The position numbers and the translations under genes are program-made. A stretch of 35,571 bases of DNA, from assembly GCF_000321045.1 (NCBI RefSeq), contig NZ_HE578947.1:417278-452848 (forward strand). Reading direction: 5' to 3'. Source of the DNA: Phytobacter massiliensis JC163. GTDB taxonomy: Bacteria > Pseudomonadota > Gammaproteobacteria > Enterobacterales > Enterobacteriaceae. The notes below the pieces were generated by a model. That model ran no database searches. It was not told the DNA's origin and saw only the letters and a list, made by a program, of their open reading frames with translations. Position 1 is the stretch's first letter; every line of letters starts with the position of its first letter. Shown in pieces: positions 7,292-15,273 of this stretch.

Positions 7292-7723
7292 TTGGATCGA
7301 CCTTCCATTGCGCGTAACGAGGCGCTGGAGTGGGGCGTTTTTCGCGGCGAGGGGGAGGAGGTGCATTACAATGCTCGTGTTCACCTGGGTGAGTTGGGCA
7401 CCCATTTTCCGCCTGCTACAGAGGCCGGAGCAGCGGAACTGAACCGTATTTTTACCGCTGGCATCAATATCATTAAAACGCTTCACCCGGTGGAAGGGGG
7501 ACTGGCAATGTTTTTGTTCGGCGCTTATTTCCAGTTCTTTTTCGACGGTAACAAGCGTACCAGCCGCTATATGATGAATGGCTGGCTAATGAAGCATGGG
7601 TACAATCCTGTCAGCATCCCGGCGACACGTGCCCTGGAGTTCAATAGCAAAATGGTACGTTTCTACCACAGCAAAAATGCCACCGAGATGATGGCATTTT
7701 TGCTGTCGTGCTATCAGGAATAG
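7292..7723 (+). pseudogene. Fic-domain fragment, 5'-truncated
   Basis: The ORF gives 143 residues from a TTG and has no ATG or ribosome binding site at a sensible position. It contains the back half of a Fic domain: a flap-like region (EWGVFRGEGEEVHYNARVHL), then the signature FFFDGNKRTSR at 82-92 and a C-terminal helix. Fic enzymes normally transfer AMP via HPFx[D/E]GN[G/K]RxxR. Here the catalytic His position is Gln81, while Asp85, Gly86, Asn87, Arg89 and Arg92 remain. About 100 N-terminal residues of a normal Fic protein are missing. It shares the reading frame of the ankyrin gene, separated only by TAA and nine codons. It is most likely a decayed gene; an expressed short protein cannot be excluded. 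Confidence 0.6.
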
Positions 7724-7808
7724 TTCATCGCGTCTTGATGAACGCCGCCTTTCACATTATTTGCTCTTTCGCCACCCGTTTCTTGATACTTACCATAATA
7801 ACTATTAA

Positions 7809-7832
7809 CCTCCTCACTGCTCTGTGAGGAGG
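7809..7832 (+). promoter_or_regulatory. Perfect 9-bp inverted repeat covering the marR-type ribosome binding site
   Basis: CCTCCTCAC (7809-7817) and GTGAGGAGG (7824-7832) are exact reverse complements with a 6-base loop. The right arm is the Shine-Dalgarno GAGGAGG of the gene starting at 7838. As RNA it would form a strong hairpin hiding the ribosome binding site. As DNA it could be the MarR-type operator. Which of these applies is inferred. Confidence 0.55.
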
Positions 7833-7837
7833 GGTTT

Positions 7838-8299
7838 ATGACCGAAGACGAACTGTTTGCCTGCAGGCCGCTGGGGATGCGGCTGGCGATGGTGGTACGC
7901 CAGTGGCGCGCGACCGTCAACACGGCGCTGGCCGATACCGGGCTGACCCAGTGCGGCTGGACGGCGCTGATGCAGCTTCGCCAGCTTGGCGATAATGTCT
8001 CGGTGAGCGAACTGGCGGAGGTGCAGGGCATTGAACTGCCGCCGCTGATGCGCACCCTCACACAGCTGGAAAAACAGGGGCTGATTGCGCGCACGACATC
8101 GCCGTACGACAAGCGCATCCGCCTGCTGGCGCTGACGCCGGAAGGGGTAGCCATGCTGGAGAAGATCGCTTGCGTGATTGAAGCCTGCCAGGCGCAAGCC
8201 GTGCAGAATATTCCGGCAGAGAACCTGGAGATTTTCAGCGCCACACTCAACCAAATCGCCTGCAATTTACGCGTGAAGCGTAGCCATAATAAAGATTAA
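7838..8299 (+). CDS. MarR-family transcriptional regulator
   Basis: This 153-residue protein has a MarR winged helix-turn-helix: VSVSELAEVQGIELPPLMRTLTQLEKQGLIART in outline, followed by the wing SPYDKRIRLLALT (about residues 50-108). It resembles SlyA-like regulators, which repress drug-efflux and stress operons and are released by aromatic ligands. It is the first gene of an apparent operon with an HlyD-type adaptor (start 7 bases downstream of its stop) and a DUF2955 membrane protein, and presumably controls that operon and itself. The ATG follows GAGGAGG by 5 bases, inside the hairpin at 7809-7832. Confidence 0.85.
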   Translation: MTEDELFACRPLGMRLAMVVRQWRATVNTALADTGLTQCGWTALMQLRQLGDNVSVSELAEVQGIELPPLMRTLTQLEKQGLIARTTSPYDKRIRLLALTPEGVAMLEKIACVIEACQAQAVQNIPAENLEIFSATLNQIACNLRVKRSHNKD

Positions 8300-8306
8300 C
8301 GACACC

Positions 8307-9374
8307 ATGATGACGCCAGAACAAAAATTTGCCCGCTGGGTAAGGGTCAGTATTGCCTCTTTCCTGCTGATGTTTCTCTATTTTATCGTCGCCGATATCT
8401 GGATCCCGCTGACGCCGGATTCGACCGTGATGCGCGTGGTAACGCCGGTCTCCTCGCGCGTTTCCGGCTACGTGGCGAAGGTGCATGTGCAGAACAACAG
8501 CCAGGTGAAGAAAGGTGACCTGCTGTTTGAGCTGGACGCTACCCCTTTCGCCAACCAGGTGGAAGCGGCGCAGATTGCGCTGGCGCAGGCGCGGCTTAAC
8601 AATGAGCAGCTGGACGCGCAAATAGCGGCGGCGCGGGCGAATTTAAAAACCGCCGAGCTGACCGCGCAGAACGACAAGGTGACCTTTGACCGCTACCAGC
8701 GCCTCAGCGCGATGCAGAGTGTCTCCCAAGCGGATCTCGACAAAGTGCGTACCACCTGGCAGGGGAGCGCTCAGGCGGTGAATAACCTCAACGCCACCAT
8801 CCATGCGCTGGTGATCCAGCGCGGCGAGCGGGACGACAGCCGCAACGTAACGCTGCAAAAGTATCAGAACAGCCTGCAGCAGGCGCAGCTTAACCTCGGC
8901 TGGACGCAGGTGCGCGCCGAACGGGACGGCACGGTAAGCAACCTCCAGCTGAGCCCCGGCTTTTATGCTGCCGCCGGTAGCGCCGCGCTGGCGCTGGTAA
9001 ATGATAATGCCGATATCGTCGCCGATTTTCGGGAAAAGAGCCTGCGTCATACCCACTCTGGCACCGATGCGGCAGTGGTCTTCGACGCCCTGCCGGGGCA
9101 GGTGTTCCGCGCCCACGTCACCAGCAGCGACGCCGGAGTGCTGGCGGGGCAGCAGGCGGTCAACGGCGAGCTCTCTGAGCCGCAGACCTCAAACCGCTGG
9201 GTGCGCGACGCGCAACGCATGCGCATTCATGTGGCCCTCGACGAGGCGCTGCCGAAAAATCTGCCGACCGGGGCCCGCGCCACCGTACAGCTCTACAACA
9301 GCGAAGGGCCGTTCGCCCGCTTCTTCTCCGGGCTGCAGATCCACCTGGTAAGCTGGCTGCATTATGTCTATTAA
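8307..9374 (+). CDS. HlyD/EmrA-family membrane fusion (periplasmic adaptor) protein
   Basis: The 355-residue protein has one N-terminal membrane anchor (about 13-32), then a biotinyl/lipoyl-like half motif (VSSRVSGYVAKVHVQNNSQVKKGDLLFELD in outline, 47-77). A long alpha-helical hairpin rich in Ala and Gln follows (about 85-190), then the second lipoyl half and a beta-barrel. This is the layout of HlyD/EmrA/AaeA adaptors that connect an inner-membrane exporter to an outer-membrane channel. It overlaps the next gene by 11 bases, showing coupling with the DUF2955 protein. No outer-membrane TolC-type gene lies nearby, so a chromosomal TolC would be needed. The exported substrate is unknown. Confidence 0.85.
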   Translation: MMTPEQKFARWVRVSIASFLLMFLYFIVADIWIPLTPDSTVMRVVTPVSSRVSGYVAKVHVQNNSQVKKGDLLFELDATPFANQVEAAQIALAQARLNNEQLDAQIAAARANLKTAELTAQNDKVTFDRYQRLSAMQSVSQADLDKVRTTWQGSAQAVNNLNATIHALVIQRGERDDSRNVTLQKYQNSLQQAQLNLGWTQVRAERDGTVSNLQLSPGFYAAAGSAALALVNDNADIVADFREKSLRHTHSGTDAAVVFDALPGQVFRAHVTSSDAGVLAGQQAVNGELSEPQTSNRWVRDAQRMRIHVALDEALPKNLPTGARATVQLYNSEGPFARFFSGLQIHLVSWLHYVY

Positions 9375-10425
9375 CACCCTGGCCCGCGTCTTCACTCCCC
9401 ACGGCAATATCGTCTACACCGCGAACGATTTTCGCCAGACGCTGCGCATCGTCTTTGCCGGGATGATCGCCCTTAGCGTGTCGAGCTTTTACAACACCAG
9501 CTACGGGGTCTTCTATGTGGTCTACCCGATTATGCTGCTGTCGTTGGTGCCGGTGATTAACCGCCACGTGGCGACGCAGTTTGTCAGCAGCGCGCTGGTG
9601 AACTGCGTAGAGATGGTGCTGATTATCGGCTGGCTGGCCCAGTGGCCGGTGATCATGACGCTGGTAGTCTTTGGCCTGTACGTGACCCGTTTTCGCTTTA
9701 TGAGTAAGGGGCCGCTGTTTCTCTTCGGCTCCACCGGCGTGGTGTGTCAGAGTACGATGCTCAACTTTATGAGCTACCCCACCAGCGACTGGCATACGCT
9801 GATTTTTTCCAATATCGAAGCGAGCATCATGGCGGTGGCGCTCAGCGCGCTGATGCACTACCTCATTCCGGACGTTGAGCCACGCAAGCCGCCGCCGCGC
9901 ATTGAGAAAGACGCCGCCCGCGTGCGCCACGAGTCGCTGCTCTCCGGCAGCGTGGCGACGATGATTTTTATCGTCTTCCAGGTAAGCGACCTGAGCGACT
10001 CGCTGTCGGCGCTGATGGCGGGCATCCTGATCCTCTTCCCTATGCATTACCGCGGCGCGGTCATGAGCTCGCTGTGGCGGGTGGTGGGGGTGGTGATCGC
10101 CTGCCTCTATATTCTGGTGGTGCAGCTTATTCTCTATAACCACAGTAGCCATATGCTGTTGATGATGCCGCTGATTGGCCTCGGGCTGGCGTTCAGCGCG
10201 CGGCTTCACGTTATGGAGAAGGTTGGCGCAGGGGTAGGCTTTTCCAGCGTCACCACCATTGGCATTATGTTCGGCCAGAACCTGCACCCGGACACCGATC
10301 TGGTGTTCAGCGATCTCTACCGCATTGTCTCGGTGACGGTTTCGCTGCTGGGCACGCTGACCCTCATCTGGCTGGTGCATTTGATTTTAAATCGCTTTGC
10401 GGCGACCCGCTTTGTGATTGAGTAG
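9364..10425 (+). CDS. DUF2955 inner-membrane protein, putative exporter partner of the HlyD adaptor
   Basis: The 353-residue protein is strongly hydrophobic with about ten membrane segments arranged as two similar halves. The first half starts NDFRQTLRIVFAGMIALSVSSF and the second starts after a basic cytoplasmic stretch (EPRKPPPRIEKDAARVRHESLL in outline, about 178-200). This matches DUF2955 proteins, which resemble fusaric-acid-resistance/AaeB-type pumps and are usually found with HlyD adaptors. Gene order MarR-HlyD-DUF2955 and the 11-base overlap support an efflux system. No substrate is established that I can name. Confidence 0.75.
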   Translation: MSINTLARVFTPHGNIVYTANDFRQTLRIVFAGMIALSVSSFYNTSYGVFYVVYPIMLLSLVPVINRHVATQFVSSALVNCVEMVLIIGWLAQWPVIMTLVVFGLYVTRFRFMSKGPLFLFGSTGVVCQSTMLNFMSYPTSDWHTLIFSNIEASIMAVALSALMHYLIPDVEPRKPPPRIEKDAARVRHESLLSGSVATMIFIVFQVSDLSDSLSALMAGILILFPMHYRGAVMSSLWRVVGVVIACLYILVVQLILYNHSSHMLLMMPLIGLGLAFSARLHVMEKVGAGVGFSSVTTIGIMFGQNLHPDTDLVFSDLYRIVSVTVSLLGTLTLIWLVHLILNRFAATRFVIE

Positions 10426-10435
10426 GGGCTTTTAC

Positions 10436-10505
10436 TGCTCCCGGGGGCGCATTCTGCTTACCCGGGCTACGTCAGGCCCGGATAAGGCAACGCCGCATCC
10501 GGGCG
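10436..10505. repeat. REP/BIME palindromic element
   Basis: The motifs CTTACCCGGGCTACG and GGCCCGGATAAGGCAACG followed by GCCGCATCCGGGCG form paired inverted REP units between the convergent DUF2955 and mdtM genes. Confidence 0.75.
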
Positions 10506-11720
10506 TTATTCCTGCCTGGCGACCTGGCGCAGCAGCCTGAGCAGGCAGAAGATAGCGGCGATACCTGCCGCCGCTCCCAGCAGATGAAACGGCAAACGTC
10601 CGCCGCCGGAAAACCACAGCCAGCGCGCAACCTCAATGGAAACGGCCATCGTACTCAATATCACAATATTCAACGACGCGGAGACCGTACCTTTTGGCAG
10701 GTCGTTGGAGAAGAGCGTAAAGCGAAATAACGTTGAGAAAATCAGTCCGATGCCGAACGAATAAACACTGGTGCCTGCCACAGACCATAACCATAAGTGC
10801 GGGTAAAACAGATTTCCGGCAATCAGCATGATCAGCCCGCAGAGCTGAACCGGCACCGAACGGCGAACATAGCGCGGATCGGTGGGGTCTTTCACAAAGC
10901 GCATCATCACAATATTGGCCGCAATCAGCGCGCCGAATACCGGCACCTGCGCCCAGGCGAATTCGGCGGTGGTCATGCCGCCTGCGTCAATCAAAATCAC
11001 CGGCGAGACGGCAACCCACGTCATCAGCGGAATATAATAGAGCGCGAGCGTCGCCGCGCCGGTCTGGAAGACAGAATTGCGGAAGACGGCGCGAAAATCG
11101 CGCAACACGGCTGATGCGCGAATCGGCTGATCCTGCTTTTTCACCGTTTCCGGCATCGCCAGCGTCAGCCCCAGCCAGGCCAGAAAGCCCAGCGCGGCAA
11201 TGACGGCGAAAATCACCTTCCAGTGGACAAAATGCATCAGCGCCGCGCCGCCGAGGGGGCCAATCACCGGGGCCAGCAGCACCGCCGAGGTAATAAGCGA
11301 CATCAGCTTAATGGCCTTTGTTGGCTCGAACGCCTCCTGCACGGTGACGTAGCCCACCGTTGAGATAAAGCAGATGCTGGTGCCCTGAATAAAACGCGCG
11401 GCAAGGAACAGTTCGAAGGAGGTGGCGAACAGCGTGGCGATGCAGGCGAGGGTGAAAACCAGCGCGCCGGTAAGCAGCACCGGGCGGCGGCCAATCCTGT
11501 CTGAGAGCGGGCCAAGCGCCCACTGCAGCGCCATTCCGCCTGCCATATACAGGCTCACCGACAGCGGCGCGAGGCTGACGTCGCCGTTAAAATCGTGCAC
11601 CACCTGGACGATCCCCGGCTGGATCATGTCGGTGGTGAGATAGGCGGCAAAGTCATACAGCACCAGCGCCAGGGGGAAAATCAGCGTTCCGGCGAAACCG
11701 GCTTTTAGCGTCCGTGGCAT
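10506..11720 (-). CDS. mdtM: Multidrug efflux MFS transporter MdtM
   Basis: The 404-residue protein matches E. coli MdtM (YjiO) over its whole length as I recall that sequence: [17 protein letters not shown] near the start, motif [14 protein letters not shown] after helix 2, the segment [22 protein letters not shown], and [15 protein letters not shown] near the end. MdtM is a 12-helix proton-coupled antiporter of the DHA1 group that exports chloramphenicol, ethidium and bile salts, and contributes to alkaline pH tolerance. I chose the second ATG (11720) because GGAG lies 6 bases upstream of it and the product then begins MPR as in E. coli. It lies 73 bases downstream of yjiN on the same strand. 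Confidence 0.9.
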   Translation of the reverse strand: MPRTLKAGFAGTLIFPLALVLYDFAAYLTTDMIQPGIVQVVHDFNGDVSLAPLSVSLYMAGGMALQWALGPLSDRIGRRPVLLTGALVFTLACIATLFATSFELFLAARFIQGTSICFISTVGYVTVQEAFEPTKAIKLMSLITSAVLLAPVIGPLGGAALMHFVHWKVIFAVIAALGFLAWLGLTLAMPETVKKQDQPIRASAVLRDFRAVFRNSVFQTGAATLALYYIPLMTWVAVSPVILIDAGGMTTAEFAWAQVPVFGALIAANIVMMRFVKDPTDPRYVRRSVPVQLCGLIMLIAGNLFYPHLWLWSVAGTSVYSFGIGLIFSTLFRFTLFSNDLPKGTVSASLNIVILSTMAVSIEVARWLWFSGGGRLPFHLLGAAAGIAAIFCLLRLLRQVARQE

Positions 11721-11793
11721 CATTCACTCCATGTATAGAAAAGCGGTATGCCATAGTCTGCGATGAATAAAATTATATGTCGATAGGGATTTT

Positions 11794-13074
11794 TTATCCG
11801 TTGTAGAGGACAATCAGCGCCGGGATCTGCGACAGCAAATAGAGCAGCAGGCCAATGGTGCCGCCCACCAGCGTGCCGTTAATACGGATAAACTGTAAGT
11901 CTTTGCCGATGTTGAGCTCCACCTGCTGCGACATATCGCGCGCATCCCAGCTTTTCACCGTATCGCTGATATGGCGGGTGAGGAAGGCCGCAAAATCAGG
12001 AGCAACGCTGCGCGCCGCCTGTTCAAGGTGCTCATTGAGCGAGGCGCGCAGCGCCCGATCCGCCACTAACGTTTCGCCAAACCACATCCCCGCCTCGGTA
12101 ATGCGCTGTTTGATGCGCGAATCCTCCGCCTGCATATCGCTCTTCATCCAGTTGCGCAGATCGCCCCACATCTCGCCCAGGTAGCGGTTAAACGCTTCAT
12201 CCTCTTTCAGATAGCGCTTGATATTATCGGCTCTGGCAGCCATCTCCGGGTCGGTTTTCAGGTTATCGATAAGCTTAAGCGTCGCCCGGTCGAAGGTGCG
12301 ACGGATCTGATGCGCGCTGTCGTGGCTGACATCATCAAGCAGGGTATTCACCGCCCGCGTGACCATCTCCGCGCTCTGTTCGCCCAGCCATTCGGTAGGC
12401 AGGATCTTTGCCTTACGCGGGTGTTCTGTTTTAAGCCAGCGCACTATCTGGGCGGCGATAAACGTCCGGCTGCTCTCCTTTTGCAGCAGCTGGATCATCT
12501 GGCCGATCAGGGCGTCGAGCAGTGCCTGATGACGCTGGTTTTTGGTCATGCTTTCCAGCATGGCGGCGCTGGTCTGGGTGAGGTCCACTTTATCAATAGC
12601 CCGGTGCACCGCCCGTTTGAGCAGGTTTTTAATGCGCGTGTCGTCCGCCAGCTCCATAAAACCGTTCATCACCTGCAACAGATGCTGCCCAACGCGGCGG
12701 GCATTATCCGGCTGGCTGAACCAGACGCCAATCATCTGCGCGGGCTGGTGGCGTTGAATCAGCGCCACCAGCGACTGGGTATAGAGAAACTTCTCCTGCA
12801 CGAACTGGCCGAGATTGTCGCCGATACGGTCTTTATTGCGGGGGATAATCGCCGTATGGCGGGAAATAAAGGGAATAGGGACGCGGCGAAACAGCGCCAC
12901 CACGGCAAACCAGTCCGCCAGCGCGCCGACCATGGCCGCTTCGGCGATGGCCTTTACGCCGCTGACCCAGAAATTGGGCGGCAGAAACAGCGTGACGACA
13001 AAGGTTGCCGCCGCGATAAGCAGTAAAGAGAGCGCCAGCCGCTTGGCGCGTTTAAGTTCTGTGAGCTTGTTCAT
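11794..13074 (-). CDS. yjiN: DUF445 inner-membrane protein YjiN
   Basis: The 426-residue protein is the length of E. coli YjiN, and both have DUF445 architecture. There are two hydrophobic segments at the N-terminus (about 14-31 and 42-60, containing [18 protein letters not shown], a DUF445 hallmark). A long soluble alpha-helical region follows, and a final membrane helix ends [18 protein letters not shown]. The molecular function is not established. It is transcribed towards mdtM. Its 5' end faces the RmuC-like gene across 162 bases. Confidence 0.88.
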   Translation of the reverse strand: MNKLTELKRAKRLALSLLLIAAATFVVTLFLPPNFWVSGVKAIAEAAMVGALADWFAVVALFRRVPIPFISRHTAIIPRNKDRIGDNLGQFVQEKFLYTQSLVALIQRHQPAQMIGVWFSQPDNARRVGQHLLQVMNGFMELADDTRIKNLLKRAVHRAIDKVDLTQTSAAMLESMTKNQRHQALLDALIGQMIQLLQKESSRTFIAAQIVRWLKTEHPRKAKILPTEWLGEQSAEMVTRAVNTLLDDVSHDSAHQIRRTFDRATLKLIDNLKTDPEMAARADNIKRYLKEDEAFNRYLGEMWGDLRNWMKSDMQAEDSRIKQRITEAGMWFGETLVADRALRASLNEHLEQAARSVAPDFAAFLTRHISDTVKSWDARDMSQQVELNIGKDLQFIRINGTLVGGTIGLLLYLLSQIPALIVLYNG

Positions 13075-13236
13075 GGTTTAAGCATAGAGCCCGACGCCAG
13101 GTTTCGCTTAGTTTTCAACGTGGAACCGGGTGCGCAACAGGGGCGCCGCCGCAGGCCGTTTGTAAGCAATGCTATTTGCATCTTCATTCACCGGGGGTAT
13201 GGTAGGCGCTAAAAATGCCATAAAGGATTACCTGAG

Positions 13237-14679
13237 ATGATGCTTACTTTCGCCATCGCCGTGTTCGCCGCCGTGCTGGGCGGTATCGTGGGCTGGTTTA
13301 TCACCCAGCAACGTTTTACCCAGAGGCTGGCCGCGCTGAGCGATGACAAACATCAGCTGGACATTGACGTCAGCGCCCTGCGCCAGAACCTGCGCGGCCT
13401 GAGCGAACGTATTGATGAGTATAAGGCGCGGCTGGCAAAGACCGAAACGCTGCTGGAAGAGGAGCGCCGCCTGACCAGCGAACTCGACCATGATTATACC
13501 GAGCTGAAAACCACCCTCACGCAGCGGGAAGAGAGCTTCCGCGAGCAGTTCGCCAACCTAGAAGAGAGCAAAAAAACGCTGGCGCAGCAGTTTGAAAACA
13601 TCGCCAACAAGATTTTCGAAGAGAAGGGCAAAACCTTCACCGCCACCAGTAAACACAGCCTCGACGATATGCTTAAGCCGTTCCGCGAGCAGATTGAAGG
13701 CTTTCAAAAGCGGGTTAACGAAGTGCACGACGCCTCTATTCGCGGCAACGCGTGGCTGAATGCGGAAATTAAAAAGGTGCTCGATATCGGGCTGCAGATG
13801 AGCGCCGAGGCGAACAACCTGACCACGGCGCTGAAGGGCGATTCCCAGCAGCGGGGGGCGTGGGGCGAGGCGCAGCTCAGGCGTACGCTGGAGATGAGCG
13901 GGCTGGTGGAAGATACGCATTATGAAGTCCAGAGCGCCTTCCGGGACGAAGAGGGCCGCCGCAAGCAGACCGACTACCTGATCCGCCTGCCGGATAATAA
14001 GCACATCATTATCGACAGCAAAGTCTCCCTGAACGCTTATGATCGCGCCTGCTCGGCCCAGACGCCGGACGAGCAGCAGCGGGCGATGGACGACCATATT
14101 ATGTCGGTGCGCCGCCATATCGACGACCTGGCTTCGAAGGATTACACCAGCCTGGCGGGCATTCGCAGCCCCAGCTTCGTGCTGATGTTTATGCCCATCG
14201 AAGCGGCCTACATTGAAGCGCTTAAAACCAGTAAAGGGCTGTTTGAATACGGCTATCGCAAGGGGATAGTGCTGGTGTCGCACACCACGCTTATCCCTAT
14301 TTTGCGCACCGTCTCTAACCTGTGGATGATTGAGCGTAGCAACAGCGAAGCGCGGGAGATCAGCGAACGCGCCGGGGAGATTTTCAACAACGTCTGCCTG
14401 GTGGCCGACCGCTTAAGCAAGCTGGGCGGCACGCTGACCACCGCCAGTAACCAGTACAACGACACGGTAACGTCGCTGGTGGGCAAACAGGGGCTGTACG
14501 GCAAAGTCGAGCGCTTCGGCAAGCTGTCCGAAAAGGTCAACCGCGAGCTGCCGAAGCTGGAACTGTCGCACCGGGATTTTGAGCATGAGCGGGTGGCGCT
14601 TTATGCCGAACCGCTGACCGAGCCCGCCGACGCAGAAAACGTTATCGCGCTGGCGGACGTGCAGGAGGGGAAGGTTTAG
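13237..14679 (+). CDS. RmuC-family DNA recombination protein (paralogue)
   Basis: The 480-residue protein has one N-terminal membrane anchor (about 2-22), a coiled coil (about 30-120) and the RmuC domain. The domain includes NLTTALKGDSQQRGAWGEAQLRRTLEMSGL in outline and RLPDNKHIIIDSKVSLNAYDRA, a nuclease-like D..DSK core with Asp263 and Lys265 approximately. RmuC proteins limit recombination at inverted repeats. The canonical enterobacterial rmuC sits between udp and ubiE, and this sequence differs substantially from that protein as I remember it. It is therefore probably a second family member, and I give no symbol. It diverges from yjiN and converges on the VOC gene. Confidence 0.8.
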   Translation: MMLTFAIAVFAAVLGGIVGWFITQQRFTQRLAALSDDKHQLDIDVSALRQNLRGLSERIDEYKARLAKTETLLEEERRLTSELDHDYTELKTTLTQREESFREQFANLEESKKTLAQQFENIANKIFEEKGKTFTATSKHSLDDMLKPFREQIEGFQKRVNEVHDASIRGNAWLNAEIKKVLDIGLQMSAEANNLTTALKGDSQQRGAWGEAQLRRTLEMSGLVEDTHYEVQSAFRDEEGRRKQTDYLIRLPDNKHIIIDSKVSLNAYDRACSAQTPDEQQRAMDDHIMSVRRHIDDLASKDYTSLAGIRSPSFVLMFMPIEAAYIEALKTSKGLFEYGYRKGIVLVSHTTLIPILRTVSNLWMIERSNSEAREISERAGEIFNNVCLVADRLSKLGGTLTTASNQYNDTVTSLVGKQGLYGKVERFGKLSEKVNRELPKLELSHRDFEHERVALYAEPLTEPADAENVIALADVQEGKV

Positions 14680-14702
14680 TGTTTGTCTGCCCTTGATTTC
14701 TG

Positions 14703-15224
14703 TCAGGGCTTCCACCTGCGGAGCGGCGTCTGTTGCTCATAGGGCATTGGCGAGGGCGTGGTGATAAATTCAATAATCGTGCCCCAGGGGGCGCGGCCAT
14801 AGCAGAAGGCGTTGTCTGCCCCCTTTTCCGTGGGGAATCCCAGCGGCTGGGGCTGGGTGAAAACTTCGCCGCCTGCCGTGGAGAAGCGGTCCAGCGCGGC
14901 GTTGATATCGTCGCAGTAGACCGCGAAATGCTGCAGGCCGTAGTCATTGGCGCGTAGCGGCTCCCGCTGAGACGGGCCGCGCATCTGAAAAAGCTCGATG
15001 CCGGGGCCGTGATGCAGCTTCAGCATTCTTACCGCCTGCACCACCGTGCCCGGCGTCAGACCCAGCGTTTTTTGCTGCGCCTCTTCATCCGGACTTTCGT
15101 CATTCAGCCCCACCGATTCATAAATCAGCTCCGCGCCCAGCGCGGCGCGAAGAAAATCGGTGGCGGCGTCAATATCCGGGACGGTAATGCCGATATGGTC
15201 GATTCCGCGAATGCTCTCTTTCAT
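14703..15224 (-). CDS. VOC-family (glyoxalase/methylmalonyl-CoA epimerase-like) protein
   Basis: This 173-residue protein has two betaalphabetabetabeta modules of the vicinal oxygen chelate fold. The four expected metal ligands are visible: His10 (GIDHIGITV), Glu77 (GIELFQM), His99 (LQHFAVY) and Glu152 (IIEFIT). Family members include glyoxalase I, methylmalonyl-CoA epimerase and ring-cleavage dioxygenases; the VPDIDAATDFL start is closest to the epimerase/glyoxalase branch. It starts after a strong AAGGAGGAG site and appears monocistronic. The substrate is not determined. Confidence 0.8.
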   Translation of the reverse strand: MKESIRGIDHIGITVPDIDAATDFLRAALGAELIYESVGLNDESPDEEAQQKTLGLTPGTVVQAVRMLKLHHGPGIELFQMRGPSQREPLRANDYGLQHFAVYCDDINAALDRFSTAGGEVFTQPQPLGFPTEKGADNAFCYGRAPWGTIIEFITTPSPMPYEQQTPLRRWKP

Positions 15225-15273
15225 GGCTCCTCCTTGTTAACGGGCCTTTGAAAAGCATAGCATTGCCGAATGC

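Noticed and set aside
9160-10380. 406-codon ORF on the minus strand, opposite the HlyD and DUF2955 genes
   Set aside because: It spans two genes on the other strand, has low-complexity His/Gln/Arg composition and lacks a start signal, so it is an antisense shadow.
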